Part shown: positions 48,224 through 59,203 of the stretch, piece by piece
Numbering within the stretch: position 1 is the first letter of the stretch
Layout: each line of letters opens with the position of its first letter
NCBI RefSeq assembly: GCF_007197885.1
Contig: NZ_VKKG01000002.1
Location: 310,001-374,000, forward strand
DNA: 64,000 nucleotides
From: Tessaracoccus rhinocerotis
GTDB lineage: Bacteria; Actinomycetota; Actinomycetes; Propionibacteriales; Propionibacteriaceae
Direction of reading: 5' to 3'
Notes under the pieces: model-generated
Databases searched by the model: none
What the model was told of the DNA's origin: nothing
The model's input: the letters and a program-made list of their open reading frames with translations, nothing else
Made by a program: the position numbers and the translations under genes

Positions 48224-50716
48224 GTGACTGGGACGGACCCCGTCGAACAGGCCGGGGAGGCCTACCAGGAGGCGCGGGCAGCGATCGCGCAGTACCGCCT
48301 CCAGGACGCGCGCGCCCACATCGCCCGGGCGCTGGAGCACCTGGGTGGGGCCGAGGCGTCGGAGGAGCGGTTCGAACTGGGGATCCGCATCCGTGTGACC
48401 CGGTCCTGGCTCACCTCCGACTCCGACGGGCTGGCCGCGGCCCTGGCGGAGGTGGAGGCCGTGCGTGAGGAGGCGGCCGCCGCGGGGCGGGACGACCTGC
48501 GGGCCGTCACCCACGTCCAGGCCGGTGTGCTTCGTGCCCGGGCGGGATTCGTGGAGGAGGCGCTCGACGAGTTGCGGCCGGCGGTGGAGCTGTCGGCACG
48601 CCTCCCGGTCGAGGACCGCGTCAGGCTCCTGCTGAACAAGGGCACCATGGCCTCCGAAGTGGGGCACCTGGCCGAGGCGGCCACGGACCTGTCCGCGGCC
48701 GCCGCCCTCGCCGTCGACCTGCCGGACCACGCCTTCATGGCGATGCACAACCTCGGGTTCGTGGAGTACCTCCAGGGCGATCTCCCTGCCGCGCTCCACA
48801 CCATGCGCATGGCCGACGACCTGGACGCACCCGTGGACCGCTCAGTGTCGCGCCTCGACCGGGCCCGCGTGCTGATGGAGGTGGGCCTGCTCGACGACGC
48901 GGCGGAGCTGCTGGCTCGCACGGTCGAGGACATGCGCGGTGCGGGGATGGCCGACGAGCTCACCAGCGCGCTGCTGGACCGAGCCAGGTGCGAGCTGCTG
49001 CGGGGCAACACCGCCACCGCCTCGGAGCTGGCCGAGGAGGTGGTCGCACGCGCCGACGAGCGCGGCGAGCAACTCAGGTCCCTCGCGGCCGCCGGGGTGC
49101 GCGTGGAGGCACTGCTGGCAGGTGGAGCCGACGACTCCGGGGCCGCCGAGGAGGCGGCTCGCCTCGTCACCGCTGCCCGGTCAGCCGGCATGGGGCTGCT
49201 CGCGGACCGGGCGGAGGCCGTGCGCGTCATCGCGGGGTCGAGGCTCGGGGCCGTGGCACCCGACGACGCCACCCGCGCCGCGCTGGAGCGGCTGGCGGCG
49301 TCCCCCTACTTCACCACGCGGCTGCTGGCCGGCCGCGCAGAACTGGCGTTGACCCCCGACGAGGAGCGCCGCGCGGACGTCGTCGCCGGGGCCATCGAGG
49401 ACCTCGCCCGCGCCAAGTCCGGCATGGCGAGCCTCGACCTGCGCACGGCCCTCACCGTCCACGTGGAGCCGATCCTGGCGATGGACCTGGAGCGGGTCGT
49501 GGCCCGTGGCGACGCCGCCGGGGCGCTCGTGGTCACCGAACGGTGGCGGGCGGCCCTGGACACCGTCCCTTCGGTCAGGCCGTCGGCGGACCCCGACGTC
49601 GCCGCCCTGTGGTCCCGGCTCAGGAAGCGGCACGAGGAGTTGCGCGACGCCCCGGCCGAGGCCGTGGCCGGTCTGCAGACGGACGTGGCCGAGCTCGAGC
49701 GGCAGTTGCGTGAGCGGTCCTGGCGGGGTGCTGGGGAACGGCTCGAGCGGGGGACCGGCGGGCCGCGGGGGACACAGCACGCCGAGCCGAACCTGCTGAG
49801 CTACTTCTGGGCCGACGGCGGAGCGCACCTGGTGCACGTCCCACCCGGCGAGCCCGCCCGGCTCGCCCGAGTGGGCCCGGCGGACGAACTCTCCGAGCTC
49901 GTGACGCGTGCGGTCTCCGACGCGGCGGCGCTCTCCCACGCCCCGCCCGGACCGTTGGGGGCCGCAGTGCGCAGCTCACTGGAGGAGGAGTTGGCCGAAC
50001 TCGACCGGATGCTCCTGCCACCCGAGCTCGGGCCGGGTCCCGTCGTGGTCGTCCCCAGCGGCAGGCTCGCCCGCCTGCCCTGGGGCATGCTGCCCCGGCT
50101 GCGGCAGCGGGGACTGACCCTGGCGCGCTCGGCCGCGCTCTGGCGCGACGGCGCGACCGCAGTGACAGGCGGCCCGCGCGTCGCCGTGGCGAGCGGCCCG
50201 GAAGTGGCGCTGGCACAGCAGGAGATCGGGCGCGTGGCCGCGAACTGGGAGCTCGCGGAACTCGTCCCCGGGGAACCGGGCGCGGTCAGGGAGGCGCTGC
50301 GCCACCACGACGTCGTCCACGTGGCCGCGCACGGCCGGCACCGGGCCGACAACCCGCTGTTCTCCTCGATCCGTCTCCACGGCGGCTCGCTGTTCGCGCA
50401 CGAACTCGAGGGCCTGGACGTCCGATCGAGCCTCGTGGTGCTGTCCGCCTGTGGTGTCGGCAGGGCGAGGCTGCGTCCCGGGGACGAGGCCCTGGGCCTG
50501 ACCTCGAGCCTGCTGGCTCTCGGTGTGCGGGCGGTGGTCGCGCCGCTGACCGACGTGCCCGACGCGCTGGCGTGCGAGACCATGGCCGCCCTGCACCATG
50601 GCCTGGCCCGGGGCATGCCAGGGCCGGAGGCCTTGGCCGCGGCGGCCGGTGGCGACCCCCTTGCCCGCAGCTTCACGTGGTTCGGTTCCGACTGGAGGGC
50701 ACATGTTTCGCAGTGA
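48224..50716 (+). CDS. TPR-CHAT caspase-like protease
   Basis: An 830-residue protein. Residues about 1-400 are helical repeats of TPR type (EAYQEARAAIAQYRLQDARAHIARALEHLG; VQAGVLRARAGFVEEALDELRPAV). The C-terminal 250 residues form a CHAT domain: VVVVPSGRLARLPWGMLP, then VHVAAHGRHRADNPLFSSIRL with catalytic His703, and VVLSACGVGRARLRPGDEALGL with catalytic Cys743. The dyad is intact, so it should be an active cysteine protease. Basic P1 preference is usual for the family. GTG 48224 follows the previous stop by one base. It is the last gene of the operon. Confidence 0.9.
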   Translation: MTGTDPVEQAGEAYQEARAAIAQYRLQDARAHIARALEHLGGAEASEERFELGIRIRVTRSWLTSDSDGLAAALAEVEAVREEAAAAGRDDLRAVTHVQAGVLRARAGFVEEALDELRPAVELSARLPVEDRVRLLLNKGTMASEVGHLAEAATDLSAAAALAVDLPDHAFMAMHNLGFVEYLQGDLPAALHTMRMADDLDAPVDRSVSRLDRARVLMEVGLLDDAAELLARTVEDMRGAGMADELTSALLDRARCELLRGNTATASELAEEVVARADERGEQLRSLAAAGVRVEALLAGGADDSGAAEEAARLVTAARSAGMGLLADRAEAVRVIAGSRLGAVAPDDATRAALERLAASPYFTTRLLAGRAELALTPDEERRADVVAGAIEDLARAKSGMASLDLRTALTVHVEPILAMDLERVVARGDAAGALVVTERWRAALDTVPSVRPSADPDVAALWSRLRKRHEELRDAPAEAVAGLQTDVAELERQLRERSWRGAGERLERGTGGPRGTQHAEPNLLSYFWADGGAHLVHVPPGEPARLARVGPADELSELVTRAVSDAAALSHAPPGPLGAAVRSSLEEELAELDRMLLPPELGPGPVVVVPSGRLARLPWGMLPRLRQRGLTLARSAALWRDGATAVTGGPRVAVASGPEVALAQQEIGRVAANWELAELVPGEPGAVREALRHHDVVHVAAHGRHRADNPLFSSIRLHGGSLFAHELEGLDVRSSLVVLSACGVGRARLRPGDEALGLTSSLLALGVRAVVAPLTDVPDALACETMAALHHGLARGMPGPEALAAAAGGDPLARSFTWFGSDWRAHVSQ

Positions 50717-50728
50717 CTAACTTGAAAT

Positions 50729-50744
50729 GTTCGAGGGGTCGAAC
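50729..50744. promoter_or_regulatory. Inverted repeat before metal-uptake operon (candidate DtxR/MntR site)
   Basis: GTTCGA (50729-50734) and TCGAAC (50739-50744) are perfect arms around GGGG, flanked by CTTGAAA and TTAAG that extend partial symmetry. The site lies 32 bp before the start codon of the metal-binding lipoprotein gene, where a DtxR-family repressor such as the one encoded at 54253 could block transcription. Confidence 0.4.
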
Positions 50745-50775
50745 TTAAGATCTGGGAATCAACATGGAGGTTCCC

Positions 50776-51723
50776 GTGCGAGCGAGTGCGACGAGGTTCC
50801 TGCCGGTGGTGCTGGCCAGTGCGGTCGCCCTCGGCGGGTGCGGCACTGCCGCGGGCGCCGGCGAGGAGTCGCTGACAGTCGTTGCCACCACCGGCTACCT
50901 CGCCGACGTCGCGGCCGAGGTCGCGCCCGGAGCCAGCGTCACCACCCTCGTCGGCCCGGGTGGCGACCCACACACCTACCAGCCCTCCACCCGGGACATC
51001 CAACAGATCCTCGACGCCGACCTGGTCCTCTGGACGGGGTTGCGACTTGAGGCCCAGATGGAGGAGGTGCTGCGCGGGCAGGACGAGCGCCAGCTCGCCG
51101 TAGCGGAGACGCTGCCGGAGCACCTGCTCCTGGGACTGGAGAGCACGGGTGCCGACGGCGTGCCGATGAGCGATCCGCACGTCTGGAACAGCCCGGAGGC
51201 CTGGGCGCTGGTGGTGGGTGAGGTCGCGGCCCGGCTCGCGGCCGTCGACCCGGGGGGCGCCGTCGGGTATCGGGAGCGGGCGGACGCCTTCGTCGTGCAG
51301 ATCGCCGAGGCCGACCGGTGGGCGGGCGCGCTCATGGCAGCAGTCCCCGAGACCGACCGCATCCTGGTCACGGGCCACGACGCGTTCAACTACTACGGGC
51401 ACACCTACGGCCTCGAGGTGCGCGCCACCGACTTCATCTCCACCGACGCCCAGCTCAGCGCCCGCCAGCTCAGCGAGTTGGCCGACCTCGTCGCCAGGGA
51501 GCAGGTGCCGGTCGTCTTCGCCGACAACCAGGCCAACCCCCAGGCGATCACCAGCCTCACCGAGGCGGTCGCGGCGCGGGGGTGGGACGTTGCGATCTCC
51601 GACGCCGAGCTCTACGCCGACTCGCTGGGCGTCGGCCCGGAGGTGGACAGCTGGCTGGAGGTCTTCGAGCACAACACGCGCGCTATCGCCGCCGCCCTCG
51701 GAGTTCCGGAGGAGGAACGATGA
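50776..51723 (+). CDS. Mn/Zn/Fe ABC transporter substrate-binding lipoprotein
   Basis: A 315-residue cluster A-I binding protein. The leader RASATRFLPVVLASAVALGGCG ends in a lipobox (LGGC). Metal ligands are visible: His in GPGGDPHTYQPS, His in SDPHVWNSPEAW, a third in VTGHDAFNYYGHTYGL and the Asp in ISDAELYADSLG. I chose GTG 50776 because GGAGG lies five bases upstream; ATG 50764 would place the Shine-Dalgarno inside the gene. Zinc versus manganese cannot be told for certain; no His-rich loop is present, which favours manganese. It overlaps the ATPase gene. Confidence 0.9.
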   Translation: MRASATRFLPVVLASAVALGGCGTAAGAGEESLTVVATTGYLADVAAEVAPGASVTTLVGPGGDPHTYQPSTRDIQQILDADLVLWTGLRLEAQMEEVLRGQDERQLAVAETLPEHLLLGLESTGADGVPMSDPHVWNSPEAWALVVGEVAARLAAVDPGGAVGYRERADAFVVQIAEADRWAGALMAAVPETDRILVTGHDAFNYYGHTYGLEVRATDFISTDAQLSARQLSELADLVAREQVPVVFADNQANPQAITSLTEAVAARGWDVAISDAELYADSLGVGPEVDSWLEVFEHNTRAIAAALGVPEEER

Positions 51724-52469
51724 CCGAAACACCCGCCTGCTCGGTGCGCGGGCTCAGCGCCGCGTACGGGACCACGCCCGTCCTGCGCGACGTGGACCTC
51801 GAGGTGCCGCGCGGCGTGGTGCTGGGGGTGGTCGGTCCCAACGGTGCTGGCAAGTCCACGCTCCTGAAGGCGATGCTCGGCCTGGTGCCCCCGCTGGCCG
51901 GGCAGGTCGAGTTCTTCGGGCGCCCGCTGTCGCGGGTCCGGGCCCGGGTGGGGTTCATGCCGCAGGCCACCACCGTCGACTGGGACTTCCCGACCACCGT
52001 GCGCGACGTGGTCACGATGGGCACCTACGGCTTCCTCGGATGGCTGCGTCGCCCGGGGCGGGTGGAGCGGGAACGCACGGGCCGGGCGCTGGAGCAGTGC
52101 GGCATCGCCGACCTCGCGCGCCGGCAGATCGGGGAGCTCTCCGGAGGCCAGCGCCAGCGGGTCTTCCTGGCCCGCACCCTGGTCTCGGAGCCGGACCTGT
52201 ACCTCATGGACGAGCCCTTCGCGGGCGTCGACGCCCGCAGCCAGCAGGCGATCGTCGGTGTGCTGCACGGGTTGCGGCAAGCCGGCCGGACGGTGGTCAT
52301 CGTGCACCACGACCTGGCCACCGTGCGGGACTACTGCGACCACGTCGCGCTCCTCAACGGCACCGTGGTCGCCAGCGGCCCGGTCGACGCCGCGTTCACT
52401 CCCGAGAACGTGCGCCGCGCCTACGACGTCGCGACGGCCGACGACCCCTTCCTGGACGTCATCGGATGA
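51720..52469 (+). CDS. Mn/Zn/Fe ABC transporter ATP-binding protein
   Basis: A 249-residue ATPase with Walker A GPNGAGKSTLLKAMLG near 39, Q-loop in GFMPQATTVDWDFP typical for manganese/zinc/iron transporters, signature LSGGQRQRVFLARTL near 142, Walker B LYLMDEPFAGVD near 162 and switch His in VIVHHDLATVRDYCDHV. It overlaps the lipoprotein stop and the permease start by ATGA, so the whole importer is one coupled unit. Confidence 0.92.
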   Translation: MTETPACSVRGLSAAYGTTPVLRDVDLEVPRGVVLGVVGPNGAGKSTLLKAMLGLVPPLAGQVEFFGRPLSRVRARVGFMPQATTVDWDFPTTVRDVVTMGTYGFLGWLRRPGRVERERTGRALEQCGIADLARRQIGELSGGQRQRVFLARTLVSEPDLYLMDEPFAGVDARSQQAIVGVLHGLRQAGRTVVIVHHDLATVRDYCDHVALLNGTVVASGPVDAAFTPENVRRAYDVATADDPFLDVIG

Positions 52470-53374
52470 ACCTGTTCGAGTTCCTCGGGAACCACACCTA
52501 CCGGATGGTGTTCCTCGGAACCGCTGCCATCGGGCTGGCGTCCGGGGCGCTCGGCGCGTTCGCGTACCTGCGCAAGCGCTCGCTGGTCAGCGACGTGATC
52601 TCGCACGCGGCGCTGCCGGGGGCGCTGGGGGCGTTCCTGGTCGCCGTCCTGCTCGGTCTCGACGGCCGGAGGCTCGCGCTGCTGCTCTTGGGGGCCCTCC
52701 TGGTCTCGGGTCTGGCGGTGGCGGCCTCCGGCCACATCGCCCGCGCCTCGAAGGTCCGCGTCGACACGGCCATGGCGATCGTCCTGACGGTCTTCTTCGG
52801 CGCGGGAATGCTGTTGATGAGGGTGATCTCCGACGGTCCCTACCCGGGCAAGGGTGGAATCCAGGACTACCTGTTCGGCAACGCGACGGTGATCACCCGT
52901 GCCGACCTCGCCACCATCGTCGCGGTGGCCGCCCTCGCCATCGGTGTGATGGTGGTGTTCTGGAAGGAGTTCTCGCTGCGGACCTTCGACCCGGCGCACT
53001 CGGCGTTCCTCGGCTTCGGGCGAAGAGTGGACGGCCTGATGTCGGTCGCCCTCGTGCTGGCCGTCGTGATCGGGGTGAAGGCAGTGGGGCTGGTGCTGAT
53101 GGTGGCGCTCGTCGTCACCCCGGCCGCCGCCGCGCGGCAGTGGACGCGCCGACTGCCCACGATGGTGGCCCTGTCCGCGCTGATCGGGGCGATGGGCGGC
53201 GGTCTGGGCACCTACGTCTCGGTGAACCTCGGCGCCGTCCCCCCGGGACCGGTGGTGGTGCTGGTGCTGTTCACGGTCTTCGTGGTCTCGCTGCTGCTGG
53301 CCCCCGGCCGCAGCGTGGGCCACCGGCTCGTGCAGCGCGCACGGGTCCGCAGGGCCCTGCGGGAGACAGCATGA
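52466..53374 (+). CDS. Mn/Zn/Fe ABC transporter permease 1
   Basis: A 302-residue ABC-3 permease with eight or nine membrane helices. Family motifs include SLVSDVISHAALPGALGAFL near residue 38 and FDPAHSAFLGFGRRVDGLM near 174, with VVTPAAAARQWTRRL near 218 as the ATPase-contact region. It is paired with a second permease of the same family that starts in its stop codon (ATGA), giving a heterodimeric pore. Confidence 0.92.
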   Translation: MNLFEFLGNHTYRMVFLGTAAIGLASGALGAFAYLRKRSLVSDVISHAALPGALGAFLVAVLLGLDGRRLALLLLGALLVSGLAVAASGHIARASKVRVDTAMAIVLTVFFGAGMLLMRVISDGPYPGKGGIQDYLFGNATVITRADLATIVAVAALAIGVMVVFWKEFSLRTFDPAHSAFLGFGRRVDGLMSVALVLAVVIGVKAVGLVLMVALVVTPAAAARQWTRRLPTMVALSALIGAMGGGLGTYVSVNLGAVPPGPVVVLVLFTVFVVSLLLAPGRSVGHRLVQRARVRRALRETA

Positions 53375-54243
53375 GCTTCCTCGTGGGCGTCGTCCTGCTC
53401 GCAGTCGTCACGGCCGTCGCGTGCGCGCTGCCGGGGACCTTCATGGTCCTGCGCCGCAGCTCGATGCTGGTCGACGGCATCAGCCATGCCGTGCTGCCGG
53501 GAATCGTGCTGGGCTACTTCCTCACGCGCAATCCGGACTCGCCGTGGCTCCTACTGGGCGCGGCGCTGTCCGGGCTCCTGGTGGTGCTGGGCAGCGAGTA
53601 CCTGACCCGGACCGGCCTGATCGCCGGTGACGCGCCACAGGGCCTGGTGTTCCCCGCCCTGTTCAGCGTCGGCGTGATCCTGGTCTCGCTCGAGTTCTCC
53701 GACGTCCACCTGGACACCCACACCGTGCTGGTGGGTGACCTCAACCTCGCGGGATTCCGGCAGCTGACAGTCGGCGGCCTCGACGTCGGACCCGCCGCGC
53801 TCTACGTCATGGCCGGCGTCGCCGTGCTGAACGGCGCGTTCGTCTGGCTGTTCTATCCCCGCCTCAAGCTGGCGACCTTCGATCCCGCGTTCGCCCGCAG
53901 CCTGGGGATCCCGACGGGCCTGCTCAACACCGCCCTGATGCTGCTGGTGGCGGTGACGGTGACCGCCGCGTTCAACGTGGCGGGGGCGATTCTCGTGATC
54001 GCGCTGATGGTGGTTCCCGCAGCCTCGGCGTTCCTGCTGACCAAGCGCCTGTCGCGGATGATCGCCGTCACGCTGGTGATCGCCGTCGGGGGTTCGTTCG
54101 CGGGCTTCTGGTTGGCGTACTTCCTCGACGCCCCCACCAGCGCCGGGATGGCGGTGTTCCAGGGGATCGTGTTCGCCGCGGTGTTCGTGGCCACTCAATC
54201 ACGGCGAACGGTGCCGGTCGGCGGCGCCGCGGCGGCCCGGTAG
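53371..54243 (+). CDS. Mn/Zn/Fe ABC transporter permease 2
   Basis: A 290-residue ABC-3 permease with MVLRRSSMLVDGISHAVLPGIVLGY near residue 28, FDPAFARSLGIPTGLLNTALM near 170 and VVPAASAFLLTKRLSRM near 211. It is the last gene of the importer; the TAG stop is also the first half of the TAGGCT promoter box (54241-54246) of the regulator gene, an economical overlap. Confidence 0.92.
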   Translation: MSFLVGVVLLAVVTAVACALPGTFMVLRRSSMLVDGISHAVLPGIVLGYFLTRNPDSPWLLLGAALSGLLVVLGSEYLTRTGLIAGDAPQGLVFPALFSVGVILVSLEFSDVHLDTHTVLVGDLNLAGFRQLTVGGLDVGPAALYVMAGVAVLNGAFVWLFYPRLKLATFDPAFARSLGIPTGLLNTALMLLVAVTVTAAFNVAGAILVIALMVVPAASAFLLTKRLSRMIAVTLVIAVGGSFAGFWLAYFLDAPTSAGMAVFQGIVFAAVFVATQSRRTVPVGGAAAAR

Positions 54244-54252
54244 GCTCCGAGC

Positions 54253-54924
54253 ATGTCGGTCTCCGAGCTCTCGGCCAGCGCGCAGAACCACCTGAAGGTG
54301 ATCTGGGGCTTGCAGGAGTGGTCCGACGACCCGGTCCTGCCGTCCACGATCGCCGAGAAGTCGGGGCTGCGGCCCTCGTCGGTCTCCGGCGCGATCTCGA
54401 AGCTCGTGGAGCGCGGCCTCGTGGAGCACGAGCCCTACGGCGCGGTCCACCTCACCGATGCGGGCCGCCGCCTGGCGCTGGACATGGTGCGCCGGCACCG
54501 GCTGATAGAGACGTTCCTGGTCCGGGCCCTCGGGTACGGCTGGGACGAGGTCCACGACGAGGCGGAGGAGCTCGAGCACGCCGTCTCCGACCTGATGGTC
54601 GAGCGCCTGGACGCGTTCCTCGGCCACCCGCGGCGCGATCCGCATGGTGACCCGATCCCGGCCGTCGACGGCTCGGTCCAGCAGCCGCGGGCGGAGCGCC
54701 TCTCGACGGTTGCCCCGGGCCGCTACGTCGTCGAACGGATCTCCGATGATGATCCGGACCTGCTGCGGTTCTTCGCGGACAACGGCATCGAACTCGACGT
54801 GGAGCTGGTGGTGGGGGAGGGGCCGGCCTACTCGGGGGCCATCACGGTCGGTGTGGGCGGCGGGGCACCGTTGCCGCTGGGTCGCGCCGCGGCCGAGGCC
54901 GTGCGCGTTTCCTCCCTGGACTGA
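54253..54924 (+). CDS. mntR: DtxR-family metal-dependent repressor (MntR-like)
   Basis: A 223-residue regulator. The winged helix (ASAQNHLKVIWGLQEW; TIAEKSGLRPSSVSGAISKLVERGLV) is followed by the metal/dimer domain with the conserved ligands: RRHRLIETFL, and DEVHDEAEELEHAVSD, then FLGHPRRDPHGDPIP. The C-terminal 70 residues form an SH3/FeoA-like domain. ATG 54253 lies 6 nt after TAGGCT, so it has its own leaderless promoter within the importer operon. Position beside the ABC-3 importer and absence of other iron genes favour manganese over iron sensing. Confidence 0.88.
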   Translation: MSVSELSASAQNHLKVIWGLQEWSDDPVLPSTIAEKSGLRPSSVSGAISKLVERGLVEHEPYGAVHLTDAGRRLALDMVRRHRLIETFLVRALGYGWDEVHDEAEELEHAVSDLMVERLDAFLGHPRRDPHGDPIPAVDGSVQQPRAERLSTVAPGRYVVERISDDDPDLLRFFADNGIELDVELVVGEGPAYSGAITVGVGGGAPLPLGRAAAEAVRVSSLD

Positions 54925-54960
54925 CCCGCACCAGGCATTCGCCGGTGGCCCGGTCGGCGC

Positions 54961-56724
<1,764 letters not shown>

Positions 56725-56731
56725 TTGTTGA

Positions 56732-57496
56732 TCAGCGGCCGCGCATGGCCTGGCGGGAGCCCTTGGTGCTGAGCGGGCCCTTCGGGATGGGCAGCTTCGG
56801 GCGCATCGCGTCGAGGGCGCGCAGTCGGGCCTGCACCTCGACGACCTTGGCCGGGCTGAGCTGCTTGGGGAGCTTCTTGATGTGGTCCACGAGCTTGTCC
56901 AGCGGCACCTGGCCGGCGCCCTTGCCCATCTGGACCACCTGGACCACGACGCCGTAGGAGACCTGCTCGTGCTTGCGCTTCTCGCTGGCGAGCTGGGCCT
57001 TCAGCGCCTTCGCGTCGCCCTCTCCGATCAGGATCAACCCGCCGGGGCCGATCGCGCGGTGGATGACGTCCACCGAGTTGCGGTTCCGGGTGGCGGTGAT
57101 CACCGGGGTGTAGGACCACTTCTTGGGCAGCATCTGCAGCGCGACCTCGGCGGAACCGGCCTGGCCCTCGTAGCGCTTGTAGGCGGCGCCCTTGGCGCGG
57201 CGCACGAAGATCAGCATGGCCACCAGCAGGCCGGCCATCAGCCCGGTGACCAGCCACATCCACCACGGCGGAACGAACAGGCCGATGACCACGAACACCG
57301 CGGCCGTACCCAGTCCCGCACCCAGGAGGATCCAGGGCAGGGGCTTGTCGTGCTGCGCGGTGACCTTGTAGGACTCGCGGATCTGGCGCAGTTGCCCCCA
57401 GTCCGCGGGGTCGGTGGAGTTCTTCCTGCGCAGCTTCTCGGCCCTTGCCTCGGCCTTCTGCCGGGCCGCCAGTTCCTTGGCCTTCTCGCTTGCCAT
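56732..57496 (-). CDS. DUF4191 membrane protein (Rv2219-like)
   Basis: A 254-residue protein. A basic coiled-coil N-terminus (SEKAKELAARQKAEARAEKLRRK) precedes two membrane helices at about 54-75 and 79-100 (LPWILLGAGLGTAAVFVVIGLF; WMWLVTGLMAGLLVAMLIFV). The soluble C-terminus contains RYEGQAGSAEVALQMLPKKWSYTPVITATRNRNSVDVIHRAIGPGGLILIGEG, the DUF4191 core. Its ATG overlaps the lipA stop, and mycobacteria keep it next to lipA. Function unknown. Confidence 0.85.
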   Translation of the reverse strand: MASEKAKELAARQKAEARAEKLRRKNSTDPADWGQLRQIRESYKVTAQHDKPLPWILLGAGLGTAAVFVVIGLFVPPWWMWLVTGLMAGLLVAMLIFVRRAKGAAYKRYEGQAGSAEVALQMLPKKWSYTPVITATRNRNSVDVIHRAIGPGGLILIGEGDAKALKAQLASEKRKHEQVSYGVVVQVVQMGKGAGQVPLDKLVDHIKKLPKQLSPAKVVEVQARLRALDAMRPKLPIPKGPLSTKGSRQAMRGR

Positions 57497-58440
57497 CAGC
57501 TCTCCCAAATACTCTTCTCGTTGCGGGCACCCATCGCGGTCCGGTACAGGCGTCCAGCTCGGTAGGACGAGCGGACCAGCGGCCCGGACAGCACTCCAGA
57601 ATATCCGATCTCCGTGGCCTCCTGCTCCAGCTCCTCGAACTCCTCGGGGCGGACCCAGCGGTCGATCGGGTGCAGCGTCGCGTTCGGGCGCAGGTACTGG
57701 GTGATGGTGATCAGTTCGGTGCCTGCGTCGTGGAGGTCCTGCAGCGCCTGCGAGATCTCCTCGCGGGTCTCGCCCATGCCCAGGATCAGGTTGGACTTGG
57801 TCACGAGGCCCTCGTCGCGCGACCACTGCAGCACCTCGAGGGAGCGGTCGTAGCGGAAGCCGGGACGGATCCGCTTGAAGATCCGCGGCACGGTCTCCAC
57901 GTTGTGGGCGAACACCTCGGGGCGGGCGTCGAAGAGTTGCTGGAGGAGCTCCCGTCGCCCCGAGAAGTCCGGCGCCAGCATCTCGACGCCGACGCCCGGG
58001 TTCACCGAGTGGATCTGGCGGATCGTCTCCGCGTAGAGCCAGGCGCCCTCGTCGGGGAGGTCGTCACGGCACACACCGGTCACCGTTGCGTAGCGCAGCC
58101 CCATCTTCTTCACCGAGCGGGCGACGCGCATCGGCTCGGCGGGGTCGTAGCCCTCCGGCTTGGCGGAGGTGATCTGGCAGAAGTCGCAGCGACGGGTGCA
58201 CTGGTCACCTCCGATGAGGAACGTGGACTCCCGGTCCTCCCAGCACTCGTAGATGTTGGGGCAGCCGGCCTCCTGGCACACGGTGTGCAGGTCGCCCTCG
58301 TTGACGATGTTCTGCAGGTCCTTGTAGTTGGGGCCCATCTTGGCGGTGGTCCGGATCCAGGAGGGTTTGCGCTCGATCGGAGTCTCCGAGTTCTTCGCTT
58401 CGACGCGGAGGAGACGACGGCCTTCTGGTTTCACTGTCAC
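57496..58440 (-). CDS. lipA: Lipoyl synthase
   Basis: A 314-residue radical SAM enzyme that inserts two sulfurs into octanoyl groups. The radical SAM cluster is [10 protein letters not shown] (CxxxCxxC) near residue 85, and the auxiliary cluster is [12 protein letters not shown] near 54-65. Other signatures are [44 protein letters not shown] and the C-terminal RSSYRAG, whose Ser ligates the auxiliary cluster. GTG 58440 lies 7 nt after TAGGGT; GTG 58434 is an alternative. It follows lipB by 10 bp. Confidence 0.95.
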   Translation of the reverse strand: MTVKPEGRRLLRVEAKNSETPIERKPSWIRTTAKMGPNYKDLQNIVNEGDLHTVCQEAGCPNIYECWEDRESTFLIGGDQCTRRCDFCQITSAKPEGYDPAEPMRVARSVKKMGLRYATVTGVCRDDLPDEGAWLYAETIRQIHSVNPGVGVEMLAPDFSGRRELLQQLFDARPEVFAHNVETVPRIFKRIRPGFRYDRSLEVLQWSRDEGLVTKSNLILGMGETREEISQALQDLHDAGTELITITQYLRPNATLHPIDRWVRPEEFEELEQEATEIGYSGVLSGPLVRSSYRAGRLYRTAMGARNEKSIWES

Positions 58441-58450
58441 GCCAGCCACC

Positions 58451-59131
58451 CTACCCTGCCGCACCCGCGCCGCGGCCGGGGGCCAGCTCGCCACTCAGGT
58501 GCCTGGTGAGCAGTGGCTCCAGGTCCGCCGCGACGCCAGCCACCGTCCACTCACCCGGGGCCTCCTCGACGACGGAGGTCACGCCCGCGTCCGCGATCCC
58601 GCAAGGGATGATGTTCGCGAAACGGGTGGTGCTGGGCTGCACGTTGAGGGCGAAGCCGTGCATCGTCGTGCGCCTTGCCACCCGGACCCCGATGGCGCAG
58701 ATCTTGCGTTCGGGACGCTCGCCGTCGGCGTCGAACCAGACGCCCGTGCGCCCCTCCACCCTGCGGGGTGCCAGGCCGTAGCCCTCCAGGAGCTCGATGA
58801 CGGCTGCCTCGAGGCGACGCACGTGGTCAACGACGCCGACGCCGTCGGCAAGGTGGACGATGGGGTAGCCGACGAGTTGGCCGGGCCCGTGGTAGGTGAT
58901 CCGTCCGCCGCGGTCCACGTCCACCACGGGGGTGCCGTCGAAGGGACGCTCCTGCGGCTCGGTCCGGCGTCCGGCCGTGTACACGGGCATGTGCTCGTTG
59001 AGGATGACGTGCCCCGGCCGGAGGTCGGCCGCGACCTGGGCGTGTATTTCGCGCTGGTAGTCCCAGACCTCGCGGTAGTCAGTCAGCGACGGCTCTCGTC
59101 CCAGTCCCAGGTACTCGTAGGTCAACGTCAC
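58451..59131 (-). CDS. lipB: Octanoyl-ACP:protein N-octanoyltransferase
   Basis: A 226-residue enzyme transferring octanoate from ACP to lipoyl domains. Key parts: [35 protein letters not shown], and the catalytic pair Lys in [12 protein letters not shown] near 142 and Cys in [14 protein letters not shown] near 176. GTG 59131 lies 6 nt after TACGAT on the minus strand, giving a leaderless start. It begins the lipB-lipA-DUF4191-ABC-F series. The product is used by SucB at 60125-61924. Confidence 0.94.
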   Translation of the reverse strand: MTLTYEYLGLGREPSLTDYREVWDYQREIHAQVAADLRPGHVILNEHMPVYTAGRRTEPQERPFDGTPVVDVDRGGRITYHGPGQLVGYPIVHLADGVGVVDHVRRLEAAVIELLEGYGLAPRRVEGRTGVWFDADGERPERKICAIGVRVARRTTMHGFALNVQPSTTRFANIIPCGIADAGVTSVVEEAPGEWTVAGVAADLEPLLTRHLSGELAPGRGAGAAG

Positions 59132-59203
59132 CTCGCCATCGTAGCCCCGGTCCCGGGAGCCCCGGATTGGTGTTCGGGTCCGCGCAGGGACGAGGATGCA
59201 CCC

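Noticed and set aside
48224-50716. CHAT protein as part of a type III-E CRISPR (craspase) locus
   Set aside because: No Cas7-11, Csx30/31 or array is present. Only the TPR-CHAT plus sigma-factor logic is shared.
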